Positions 10,517 through 21,000 of a stretch of DNA of 64,000 nt are shown here, in pieces. This DNA comes from Panagrolaimus kolymaensis (Eukaryota; Nematoda; Chromadorea; Rhabditida; Panagrolaimidae): NCBI GenBank assembly GCA_028622995.1, contig JAJQJQ010000004.1:2914001-2978000 (forward strand), given 5' to 3'. A program made the position numbers and the translations under genes. Positions within the stretch are counted from its first letter, which is position 1, and every line of letters begins with the position of its first letter. The notes under the pieces were generated by a model. It was given only the letters and a program-made list of their open reading frames with translations, did not search any database and was not told where the DNA came from.

Positions 10517-13500
10517 ATGGATGAGATTCCTTCTGAATTGTAAGTTGTTTAATCATTTTTTCTTCTCGAACTTTTATTTTCTTTTTAGTGAAGTGATCAA
10601 ATTGCTCTTGATCGGCGACTCAGGTGTTGGTAAATCATGCCTCTTGTTAAGAATGGCTGATGATACTTACACTGAATCCTATATAGCTACTGTTGGCGTT
10701 GATTTTGTAAGTTTTTTTCCGTTATTTTGATTATTTTTCTTATCGCTTGTCCTTTTCAGAAAATCCGTACAATTGAACTCGAAGGTAAAACTATTAAGCT
10801 TCAAATTGTAAGTTTGCTTTCAACCTATTTTTGCGATCCTTTGTGTCTGAATGGCTTGAATACGTCTTCCTTCAGTGGCAGCTAACCATAGTTGCTTTTT
10901 CATCCTTTTTGTTTACACTCTTTTCACTTAATATAGATGCTTCTTAGTTTTTGTTCACTTTCCTTCTCGTTTTGGATATAACTTTTGCTGACATATATTC
11001 AAGCCATTTGTGCTTGTACTACTTTGATTGTTTGCCAACTTAAAAATCATCTTTTTTATTATAGTAAACACTTGAATAATTGCTTCCTTTTTAGTGGGAT
11101 ACTGCTGGTCAGGAACGTTATAATGCTCTTACAACGAAGTATTATCGTGGAGCTCATGGAATTATTGTGGTTTATGATATCACCGATCAAGATTCTTTCA
11201 ATAACCAGCGGTATTGCTACGCAATACCGCTTTTATGTATTTGGTTGATTACATTTTTTGGGTAGACCAAGGGATGATTAAGCTATGAATAAGTCAAAAT
11301 ATAATTAAGTTTTTAAGGAGTGTCCTCGAAAAAAAGCGAAAAGCGTTCTTCGCCCCTACGGGGCGAAGAACCCATTTCTACTTTTTTTCTCAATAAGTTT
11401 ATCCACCCCACAATTTTATAAAAGGTATATCATATTCATAAATCTCAACAACGCAAAATTTGCATAAAGATGTTTGCAAAATTATATTGCCTTTCCTTTT
11501 TTTGGGTTGATTACATTGTTTGGGGCAGACCAAGGGGCAATTAAGCTATGTGAATTTCGGAGATAGTATTTAGGTAAAAGCCCATGGGTGATATATAAAA
11601 GATTGTTCGAAAGCCATGCATTGCCTTCGGCGATTGCATGCCTTTCTTGTCACCCATTTGCTACAGGACCTTCAAAAAAAAAAATGAATAGGTAAGCTAA
11701 AGGGAGATACGTAGGAGATTGTCCGAAAGCCATGCATTGCCTTCGGCATTTGCATGCCTTTCTTGTCATTTATGCGCTCTACTTTTTTTTCACTAAGTTT
11801 ATCCACCCAAATATGTTTTAAAAAAGTTTATTATCCATATTCACAAATCTCAAATACGCAAAATTTGCTTAAAATTGTTTGCAAAATTCCATTGCTTTCT
11901 TTTTTTAACGGTATTGAAACTCCCAAAGATATTTAAAATAATTTGATTTTTACCTTTTCGAAACTTTTTATAAATTAACCTCAAGTGGTCAAAAATAAAT
12001 CCTCTAGTAATTCTAAAAAGCTTAATTTTTTTAATACTCAAGCAAGTTTGGTGATAGATTGTAGTAGCTTTTTAGAAAATTTCATTTTTCTTTACATATT
12101 TTATAAAACACGTCAAAAAAAAGATAAAATATATTGCGTTTTTGTTAAATCTTCTTGATTCATCAAAAAAGGGCTTCGAAAATAATTAAAATAAAGTTCA
12201 ACAAATCATCCACTTCCAACTCAACTAATAATAATTAATAACTACCCAACTATTTAAAAAAATGCTACATGCTATCCGCTCTTTTAAAAAAAAATTGCCT
12301 AAATTTAGCTACAAATGGACGTAAAAACAATAACAACATATGTTGGATATATGGGCTTCACCAATATTTCGATAATCTATATATAAAAAATTTACATCAT
12401 AAACTTTCTAAAAGCAATCTTCAAATATTCGCATAAAAAAGTTTGCAACATTTTCGATTAATTTCAAAAATTTGCAAAAGTGCTTACTTTCAACACGAAA
12501 ATTTTGAATGTTTCATTGCTGAATTTTTCATTGCTGAATTTTCATTGACTGAATTTTTTTGCAATATACATGCAATTAGGCGAAGTTGTTTTCTCTTATA
12601 AAGTAACCAGCGGTATTGCTACGCAATACCGCTTTTATGGATTGGGTTGATTACAATTTTTTTGGGTATACCACGGGATGATTAAGCTATGAATAAGTCA
12701 AAATAAAATTATGTTTTTAAGGAGAGTCCTCGAAAAAAAGCGAAAAGCGTTCTTCGCCCCTCCGGGGCGAAGAACTCATTTCTACTTTTTTTCTTATGTT
12801 AGATTCTTATTCCAAAAAATAGTATGAGGTTTCCGAAACAAAAAAAAAATATTAAAAAAGTTAGAACCTATTTTTTCTAAACGTCTGAGTTTTGCTTTAT
12901 GGTTTGATAAAGGTCTGTTATTAAATTTGTTTTGCTCAAAAAGAATAGTCAATCAACCCTTTCAGTCTCTTAAATTTATTTTTATTTTCCTGCACTCTAA
13001 GCTTAAAAAATTATTTGTTTTGGGGGTTAGGTTGATTACATTGCTCGGGTTGACAAAAATATAATAAGCTATGAATCAGTTAAAATATAATTAAGTTTTA
13101 AAGGAGAGCGCTCGAAAAAAAGCGAAAAGCGTTCTTCGCCCCTCCGGGGCGAAGAACTCATTTCTACTTTTTTTCTCACTAAGTTTATCCACCTATCCAC
13201 TCAATAATGTTAAAAAAGGTATATCCAAATTCATAAATCTCAAAAACGCAAAATTTGCCTAAAAATATTTGTAAAATTCCATTCTTTTTCCTTTTTTTAA
13301 ACAATATTGCCACTTCCAACACGAAAATTTTGAATGTTTCATTGCTGAATTTTTCATTGCTGAATTTTCATTGACTGAATTTTTTTGCAATATACATGCA
13401 ATTAGGCGAAGTTGTTTTTTCTTATATAGTAACCAGCGGTATTGCTACGCAATACCGCTTTTATGAATTTGGTAGATTACATTTTTTGGGTAGACCAAGG

Positions 13501-16370
13501 GATGACTAAGATATGAATAAGTCAAAATATAATTAAGTTTTTAAGGAGTGTCCTCGAAAAAAAGCGAAAAGCGTTCTTCGCCCCTACGGGGCGAAGAACC
13601 CATTTCTACTTTTTTTCTCAATAAGTTTATCCACCCCACAATTTTATAAAAGGTATATCATATTCATAAATCTCAACAACGCAAAATTTGCATAAAGATG
13701 TTTGCAAAATTATATTGCCTTTCCTTTTTTTGGGTTGATTACATTGTTTGGGGCAGACCAAGGGGCGATTAAGCTATGTGAATTTCGGAGATAGTATTTA
13801 GGTTAAAGCCCATGGGTGATATATAAGAGATTGTTCGAAAGCCATGCATTGCCTTCGGCAATTGCATGCCTTTCTTGTCATCCATTTGATACAGGACCTT
13901 CAAAAAAAAAATGAATAGGTAAGCTAAAGGGATATGTAAGAGATTAGATATATAAGCCCATGGTTGATATATAAGAGATTGTTCGGAAGCCATGCATTGC
14001 CTTCGGCAATTACATGCCTTTCTTGTCATCCATTTGCTACAGGACTTTCAAAAAAAAAGAATAGGTAAGCCCATGGGTGATATATGAGTCCCATAGCCTC
14101 GAAACGATTGCTATCCATTTAGTATCTTATCTCTATAGATTACTTTTCTATTAAGAAAAAGGTTGCTGCGTTTATAATGCCCTCAACAAAGCACTAAAAA
14201 GCCGCTTAAAAAAATACAGCAATAAAAGTTCAGCATATTTGAATATTTTTTAAATCACACTGCCACGAAGATTAATACATAATTACAAATAATATTTTAA
14301 AAAATTTCCAAAAAAAACTCAGATGCACTCACTTTTCAAAAAAGCAGATTAAATTTAGCTAAAAATGGGCGCAAAAACAATAACAACCCATGTTGGATAT
14401 ATGGGCTTCACCAATATTTCGATAATCTATATATAAAAAATTTTACATCAAAAACTTTCTAAAAGCATTCTTCAAATATTTGCACAAAAAAGTTTGCAAC
14501 ATTTTCGATTAATTTCAAAAATTTGCAAAAGTGCTCACTTTCAACACGAAAATTTTGAATGTTTCATTGCTGAATTTTTCATTGCTGAATTTTCATTGAC
14601 TGAATTTTTTTGCATATTACATGCAATTAGGCGAAGTTGTTTTCTCTTATAAAGTAACCAGCGGTATTGCTTCGCAATACCGCTTTTATGGATTGGGTTG
14701 ATTTCATTGTTTGGGTATACCAAGGGATGATTAAGCTATGAATAAGTCAAAATAAAATTATGTTTTTAAGGAGAGTCCTCGAAAAAAAGCGAAAAGCGTT
14801 CTTCGCCCCTCCGGGGCGAAGAACTCATTTCTACTTTTTTTCTTATGTTAGATTCTTATTCCAAAAAATAGTATGAGGTTTCCGAAACAAAAAAAAATAT
14901 TAAAAAAGTTAGAACCTATTTTTTCTAAACGTCTGAGTTTTGCTTTATGGTTTGCTAAAGGTCTGTTATTAAATTTGTTTTGCTCAAAAAGAATAGTCAA
15001 TCAACCCTTTCAGTCTCTTAAATTTATTTTTATTTTCCTGCACTCTAAGCTTAAAAAATTATTTGTTTTGGGGGTTAGGTTGATTACATTGCTCGGGTTG
15101 ACAAAAAGATAATAAGATATGAATCAGTTAAAATATAATTAAGTTTTAAAGGAGAGGGCTCGAAAAAAAGCGAAAAGCGTTCTTCGCCCCTCCGGGGCGA
15201 AGAACCCATTTCTACTTTTTTTCTCAATAAGTTTATCCACCCCACAATTTTATAAAAGGTATATCATATTCATAAATCTCAACAACGCAAAATTTGCATA
15301 AAGATGTTTGCAAAATTATATTGCCTTTCCTTTTTTTGGGTTGATTACATTGTTTGGGGCAGACCAAGGGGCGATTAAGCTATGTGAATTTCGGAGATAG
15401 TATTTAGGTTAAAGCCCATGGGTGATATATGAGTCCCATAGCCTCGAAACGATTGCTATCCATTTAGTATCTTATCTCTATAGATTACTTTTCTATTAAG
15501 AAAAAGGTTGCTGCGTTTATAATGCCCTCAACAACGCACTAAAAAGCCGCTTAAAAAAATACAGCAATAAAAGTTCAGCGTATTTGAATATTTTTTAAAT
15601 CACACTGCCACGAAGATTAATACATAATTACAAATAATATTTTAATTAATTTCCAAAAAAACTCAGATGCACTCACTTTTCAAAAAAGCAGATTAAATTT
15701 CGCTAAAAATGGGCGCAAAAACAATAACAACCCATGTTGGATATATGGGCTTCACCAATATTTCGATAATCTATATATAAAAAATTTACATCATAAACTT
15801 TCTAAAAGCAATCTTCAAATATTCGCATAAAAAAGTTTGCAACATTTTCGATTAATTTCAAAAATTTGCAAAAGTGCTCTCTTTCAACACGAAAATTTTG
15901 AATGTTTCATTGCTGAATTTTTCATTGCTGAATTTTCATTGACTGAATTTTTTTGCAATATACATGCAATTAGGCGAAGTTGTTTTTTCTTATAAAGTAA
16001 TGTTAAAAAATGGCTTCAAGCAGTTGATCGATTTGCATGTGAAAATGTCAATAAGCTCATCGTTGGTAATAAATGTGATATGACAAGGGAACGTGCTGTT
16101 GAAACTAGTGTTGCACAAGTAAGTTGACTTTTCCACTGTTTATTTGCTTATTTACATTTCATTTTTTAGGACTATGCTGATCAATTGGGGATTCCATTCT
16201 TAGAAACATCAGCCAAATCTTCGACCAACGTTGAACAAGCTTTCATCAAAATGGCAACTGAAATCAAAAATCGTATGGGTCCTTTACAACAAGCTGGTGC
16301 AAATCCTTCATCTGTTCGCATTGGTCCATCTCAACCTGTTCAAGATCGCAAGAGTGGTGGTTGCTGCTAA
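10517..16370 (+). CDS. rab-1: Rab1-type small GTPase with a 4.8-kb repeat array in one intron position
   Basis: Rab GTPase of ER-to-Golgi traffic. Exons: 10517-10539, 10589-10706, 10760-10807, 11095-11210, 15998-16118, 16170-16370; total 208 residues in frame. Visible motifs: P-loop GDSGVGKS (17-24), switch I with [27 protein letters not shown], and a double-Cys prenylation tail GGCC. The C-terminal third ([21 protein letters not shown]) matches nematode Rab1 closely. Two oddities. Switch II reads [14 protein letters not shown], where Rab1 normally has ERFRTITSSYYRGA. The codons for FNN and VKKW, contiguous in other Rab1 proteins, are split by repeats. Splicing at GT 11211 and AG 15997 restores the frame and adds only Gln-Arg-Asn. 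Without that splice the frame stops about 50 bases into the repeat. It could be the main rab-1 gene or a diverging copy. Confidence 0.88.
11205..12606 (+). repeat. array unit 1 (1,402 bp)
   Basis: Holds hairpin A at 11207-11231, hairpin B at 11345-11371 (loop TAC), and two imperfect hairpins of type C (near 11614 and 11730, around GCATTGCCTTCGGC). It then has a long middle section and the shared 3' block. Its GT at 11211 is the proposed intron donor. Confidence 0.8.
12607..13432 (+). repeat. array unit 2 (826 bp, shortest)
   Basis: Hairpin A at 12609-12633 and two hairpin B copies at 12749-12775 and 13131-13157 (loop TCC). It shares with unit 4 a 250-base section not seen in units 1 and 3, and lacks the middle section of unit 1, so the units alternate in type rather than being uniform copies. 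Confidence 0.8.
13433..14657 (+). repeat. array unit 3 (1,225 bp)
   Basis: Hairpin A at 13435-13459, hairpin B at 13573-13599 (loop TAC, as in unit 1), two C-type hairpins near 13840 and 13990, and the shared 3' block. The first 400 bases are nearly identical to unit 1. Confidence 0.8.
14658..16000 (+). repeat. array unit 4 (1,343 bp)
   Basis: Hairpin A at 14660-14684 with loop TTC instead of TAC, hairpin B copies at 14798-14824 and 15179-15205, a section shared with unit 2 and a section shared with unit 3. Its last bases carry the AG (15996-15997) that is the proposed intron acceptor. Confidence 0.8.
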
Positions 16371-17285
16371 AGAATCAATATCAGTTTCTGATATGTTTCT
16401 TCTCTTCATGTAACTTTTATGTAAAAGAAAAAAGAAATAACTAACTTATTTTGTCCTTTGTTCTTTTTTTATTGTCTTTTTGGTTCTGAACATTTTTTTC
16501 TTTGTGTAATAAAGGCTTAATTTTATGCTTTCATTGTACTTACTATGTTATTCTTTCTTTTACCAAACTAATTGTTTTCTAATGCGCATTTAATTTTTAG
16601 TTGTTGGATTTTGTTGAAGTTAAAGCTTATATGATTCTTAAATATCTTTAAACGATGATAAAGTTTGTTAACTTTCCTTCCACAAGCGTTGGAAGAATAA
16701 GGCTAAAAATATCATTTTTGGTTACGGATTCTTTCACTTCTTTTGTAGGGATCAGTGTTGTCGATTATTCGATTAATCGAGACTTCCGATTTTCGGTTAA
16801 TCAAAATCGATAATCGAAGGATTTCGATTAATCGACAACACTGGTCTGAATCAGGATAACATGGCAACCTGGCTCTCTTTTACCAGAGCGGACATCTTCA
16901 CACATCGCTTTCGGCGAATCAAATCAGTTCCCGCCTATTTTTTGCGCGCATTTTAAGCGAGTAAACTTAAGGCTGATTAAAGTTTTAATAAAAATTCAAG
17001 CATCTTATTTTTTCATAAGTTTTTTTGAAAGATCAAAATAAGAATGGCCTCATCAAAGTATATCCCATCCCTTGATTTTTAAAGGGATGATCAACCTTTA
17101 TTTCTTAATTTTATTAAATCAAAATAATGAAAACAATTTATTATTTATTATTAAGGCATCCTTCGATTTTTGAGGTCGTACAAACAAATGCATAAACAAC
17201 AACATATAAATAGTGAATGAAAATCATTTAGATTTGGCGCATATTTTCGATTTATTTCTCGCCATTTTGTTCTCTATCTTTAAAA
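16371..17285. other. rab-1 3' region and spacer
   Basis: Contains an AATAAA at 16508-16513 (rab-1 polyadenylation candidate) and a 91-bp palindromic element at 16753-16843. Nothing else is recognised. Confidence 0.6.
16753..16843. mobile_element. 91-bp inverted-repeat element, hAT-like ends
   Basis: Begins CAGTGTTGTCGATTA and ends with the inverse, TAATCGACAACACTG; the interior is also strongly self-complementary (repeated TCGATTA motifs). CAGTGTTG ends are typical of hAT transposons. The flanking 8-mers (GTAGGGAT and GTCTGAAT) agree at only five positions, so an 8-bp target duplication would be decayed. No coding capacity. It is probably an old miniature element and lies about 380 bases after the rab-1 stop. 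Confidence 0.6.
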
Positions 17286-18002
17286 ATGTCTCTACGAAAA
17301 ATATTTTCTCAAAACTCACCAAAAAAAGAATCATTTGATTTTTCTTCTCTTCCATGGGTATGTCAACGAAGATTTGCAGAAATTTGTGATGGAGAAACTT
17401 TAAAAACTATTGCTTCCATTAATGAATCAACTCGAATGCTTTCAAAACGCTGTCATTCAGTCAAAAAAATTAGCATTGGTTGTGGTAAAATCAAATTCTA
17501 TATTATGTGTTATTGCAAAGACGGCGAACATTGCAATGGATTAGAAGCTTATCAGTTCACTATTAAACTTAAAGTATTGGATTCCATCAGTATTATGCAT
17601 AGTAAGCCTGAAAAATTAAATGCACAATTCCTTCAACGATTACCTATTAATTTGAATTCAATTAAACGCCTTGATTTATTTTTTCATTCTATCGACTTCA
17701 GTTTTATAAAAACTTTCGTAACACCTAATTTAAAAAGCCTAGCGTGTCAAGGTAGAATGCTTTTCGATATACAAGTTAAAGATTTGAAAGAAGTTTTATC
17801 AACTCTTGAAAAATTTCAGTAAGTTTTTAAAATAATTTTGAATAATGTAAAATTTTCTTTTTTTAGTTTTACTATGTACTATTTTCGTGATTTACATTCA
17901 AATGCAGTTGAGATTCTTTCTGAATTGCATGCTCTCGGTTACAAAAAATTCCATGAAATTGGAAATGTAATTTCCATTGAAAAAAATTATTATATATTCT
18001 AA
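17286..18002 (+). CDS. F-box-like protein, nematode expansion type
   Basis: Two exons, 17286-17818 and 17867-18002, joined by a 48-base GT-AG intron, give 222 residues. Near the N-terminus (about residues 21-50) the pattern LPWVCQRRF..ICDGETLKTIASINEST fits an F-box helix set, which in SCF ubiquitin ligases contacts Skp1. The rest (LKSL, LDLF and similar spaced Leu patterns) resembles the weakly conserved leucine-rich C-terminal regions of nematode F-box proteins. No catalytic motif. The F-box call rests on pattern only and could be wrong. ATG 17286 is the first in frame after an AT-rich leader. The neighbours are unrelated. Confidence 0.6.
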
Positions 18003-21000
18003 GAATATCCCAACCATTTTCGTATATAATATTTTTACATATAATTTATTCTTTTTTTTTAAATTTAAAATAAAAAATTCTTTATTTACTAGAGGTAAAG
18101 CGGGAATTCGGCGAGCAAGTGTTCATTTCATATATTTTTTCGTTAACGATAAAATTTTATTTGTTTTTATCTATTAATTATAATTGAGTGTGCTTTTAGC
18201 TAATGATTCAAGCAACCGATTGAAATCTTCATTGAATAAAATTTTTGACTCTAAAAAAATATTATCATTGATGTCACCCTTTTTTTTGCTCCAGTCCATT
18301 TTTAAGAAATCTTTCTAACTTTACTTTTTTCTTGCAAACAAGAAATTTATTCAAACCCGCAACTTTTTCGTTTTTTTAGGCTTTTGCACATCTCCTTCGT
18401 CGTCTTCTTTTTTTTTTGCACAGTCACGAAACAGTTCCGCTATGTTTTTTCGATAATAAAATTTAAATTTATTTTAGTTTGTAAACCTCTGACTTTTTCT
18501 TCGTTGCTCTTGGCATTTTTTTTTTGTAAGATGAACAAAAGTTTTAATCTGTGAAAATAAAGATTTTATAAAAAAAATGTTTGCGCAAAGTCGCCGCAAA
18601 AAGCAGCTAATCACACACACACACAAACCTCATCGGCACAGCTTCTGTTTTTTTTTGCCAAGTTTTTTTTTCTGATTCAATTACGTTTCTTGCATTCTTC
18701 CCTGTTTCAAGGGAGTAGCTCGCATTTGCTGTTTGCTCCTTACTGGATTCAATTATCATTGACTTATGGGAGCATCAGCAAGCAAACAAATACACGTGAA
18801 GAAACATCATATTTTTTATTTTGTGACTTGACTTTTTTTAGCGCGATGGAGGAGGGATGATACCCCAATTGAATAAATAAATAAACAAAATAAAATCTGT
18901 TCCCGTTTATTTTTTTTTATTCCTCAAGCTTCTTTTCAAAAATTTATTTTAAAAGTTTCATGTTTTTTTTTTCTATGGTGAAAAACAACCAGACTGTATT
19001 TTCATTTTTTTAAAGTTATAAAGTTTGGTTAACTTTTGGTCAACATTGTTTTTTTTGCTGTTCGCGTGTTTGTTTGACTTTGAGCCTACATGATTTTTCT
19101 GCAAATTTCTAGAAGAAAAAAATTGGTAAAATACCAGATGTTTTCATGTTTTTCATTTATAAATGCCAAATTTAAAAATCTTAATTTTTTTTTCTCGTTT
19201 AAAGTTTAATAAGTTGTATTATTCTGTGTTTAAAAATTGTTGAAAAAACATTTTCAAATTGAATAAAAATAAGTCAAGCAAGGTATGAAAAATGTTACAA
19301 TACTCTTATTTTTGGACAGGAGTAAAGAATCTTTTAGCTCCATTTTTATGGCCATTTTTAAAGGTATTATTATTAAAAGATAAAAATATTAAATTTATGG
19401 GTATTTATTTAAATTTTAATTGCAATAATATTAATTTCTTGTAGGCGGTATCATTCTCAAATTTTAACTGTCACTTTGTTGTTTTAAGAATTTCTAAGTT
19501 GCTAATATCTTTCTTCAAACTCCTTCTCTCTTTTTTTCTTGTAACAACTACCTTTAAAGTTTAAACTTTTAACCTTTTGAATGAAGATTATTTCCGCCGC
19601 CTATTTTTTTCTCTTACATTTATTTCTTTTTCAATCTATTTTTTTGTTTTGTAATAATTTATTTGAGAGAGAAAATGAATAAAGTAAGTAGTAAGTACTT
19701 ACTCCTTATATTTCTTCAACTTGAGAAAAAAAGATTGCTGACATAAATTCTCCTTGTTTTTTTTTTATTTTCTTGCTTCCTCGTGTTTTTTTGCTTGTTT
19801 GATAGAAAAGTCATAAAATAAAGATGACGAGTAAAGAAGCAATGGCGCGGCACCCTGGAGCGTAATTTTTTGTTATCCTCGACGCTTATTTTTTTTATTC
19901 CCATAAAAAGCTTAAGGTTTAAAATATTTACCTCTCTTCTCGCCTTCACAAAGATTCAATTTGTTATTTTGCAAACAAATATTTATTTTAATTTTTTTTC
20001 TGCAAATAAAAAATAATAATTTTTTCTCGTGTTTTTTTACTCCTCACAAAAAAGTATTCCCCCAAATGATTCTATTGTTGTTTGCATATTTTTCCTTTTC
20101 TCTCCTGAGGCATTTTTCAGAGCCCAACAACAACGCGAGACTTCACTATTTTCGAAATACAACACCTGAATCTAAAAAAAAGTCACAAATGTTTTTACCG
20201 GAAACAAGCTTGGAGCTTACATTTACTTTGTTGGTAGAAAAATATCCATCCACAGGGGAGAAGCTTAAAGTTCAGAGAACTTACTTGGTGCAGGAAAAAC
20301 ATCAGCTTTTCACTGTTTTCTTTTTTTCAAATACGACTTAAAGGGAGTGTCCCAAACGATGAGAATAATTTTACTACGACGGGTGTTCCTAGCCCGAAAG
20401 TTTCATTGTCTCAAAAGCTTACAAAGTGCTACGAATTTTTGTAGCTTTTTGTAGCATTTAGAGAAAATTTCGTAAACTTTTGAAAAAACTTTGTAAAACT
20501 TTGTTAGACTTTGAGACAGTGAAGAAAAACTTTCGGGCTAGGAACACCCGCTGTAAGGGTTTTCTCATCGTTTGGGACACTCCCTTTAATTATTTGTTTA
20601 AATAATAAATAAAATAAGCAACAAGAAGAGAAAAAAATGGATACTGTTTCAATTTGTGACTTGTTTTGGTTTTAAAAAAATCTTGTTTTCCGTTTGCATG
20701 ATAAAAGCAAGCAACAAGTAAAGTAAAGCAACAAAAAAAGAAGCTGAAAGTTAACCAAATTTGAATTGAATCTCTTTTTTTTTCTGCTTTTTTCACGCTA
20801 TCGTTGTTGTTATTCTTGGTGGTGGTTGTATTTTTATGAAAATAAAAAAAGAAGAAGCAAAAAGGGAAGTCGTTCGGATTTTATCACGGAATGGTTTATA
20901 AAAAGTTTTAAAGATGCGTTTAGCTTTTAATTTTGGTTGAAATTTGGGTACTGTCTTTGGAGAGTCTGTCATAGCTTTGATTAAAGAATGTCTTTCAAAT

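Larger units (their letters stand above)
11205..16000 (+). mobile_element. tandem array of a hairpin-rich element inserted in a rab-1 coding exon
   Basis: Four partly different units, each starting CCAGCGGTATTGC and ending TTCTTATA(A/T)AGTAA, lie head to tail at 11205, 12607, 13433 and 14658. The flanking rab-1 coding sequence is TTCAATAA on the left and TGTTAAAA on the right; the array again ends in TAA, so a TAA target duplication is possible. There are no terminal inverted repeats and no transposase-like open frame. Units share short perfect hairpins, a recurrent block (GGTTGATTACATT to GATTAAGCTATG) and a 3' block containing three copies of a TTCATTG-CTGAATTT-like repeat. Absence of coding capacity suggests a non-autonomous element. 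Tandem growth may come from rolling-circle or single-strand replication, or from unequal exchange. The class is not identifiable. Confidence 0.85.

Noticed and set aside
14873..15112. 79-codon frame inside array unit 4, possible transposase remnant
   Set aside because: The matching stretch in unit 2 (from about 12826) differs by one A in a poly-A run, which breaks the frame, and the peptide is Lys/Leu/Phe-rich without any motif.
11205..16000. CRISPR-like array interpretation of the repeats
   Set aside because: The repeats are long, unequal, lie inside a eukaryotic coding gene and have no short unique spacers.
11205..16000. Typical Helitron
   Set aside because: Insertion could be read as between A and T and there are hairpins, but the ends are not 5'-TC and CTRR-3', and no Rep/helicase frame is present. 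A derivative cannot be excluded.
19961..20341. 126-codon frame ending at the TTAA MITE
   Set aside because: Low-complexity Phe/Lys/Asn content and no splice or start context.
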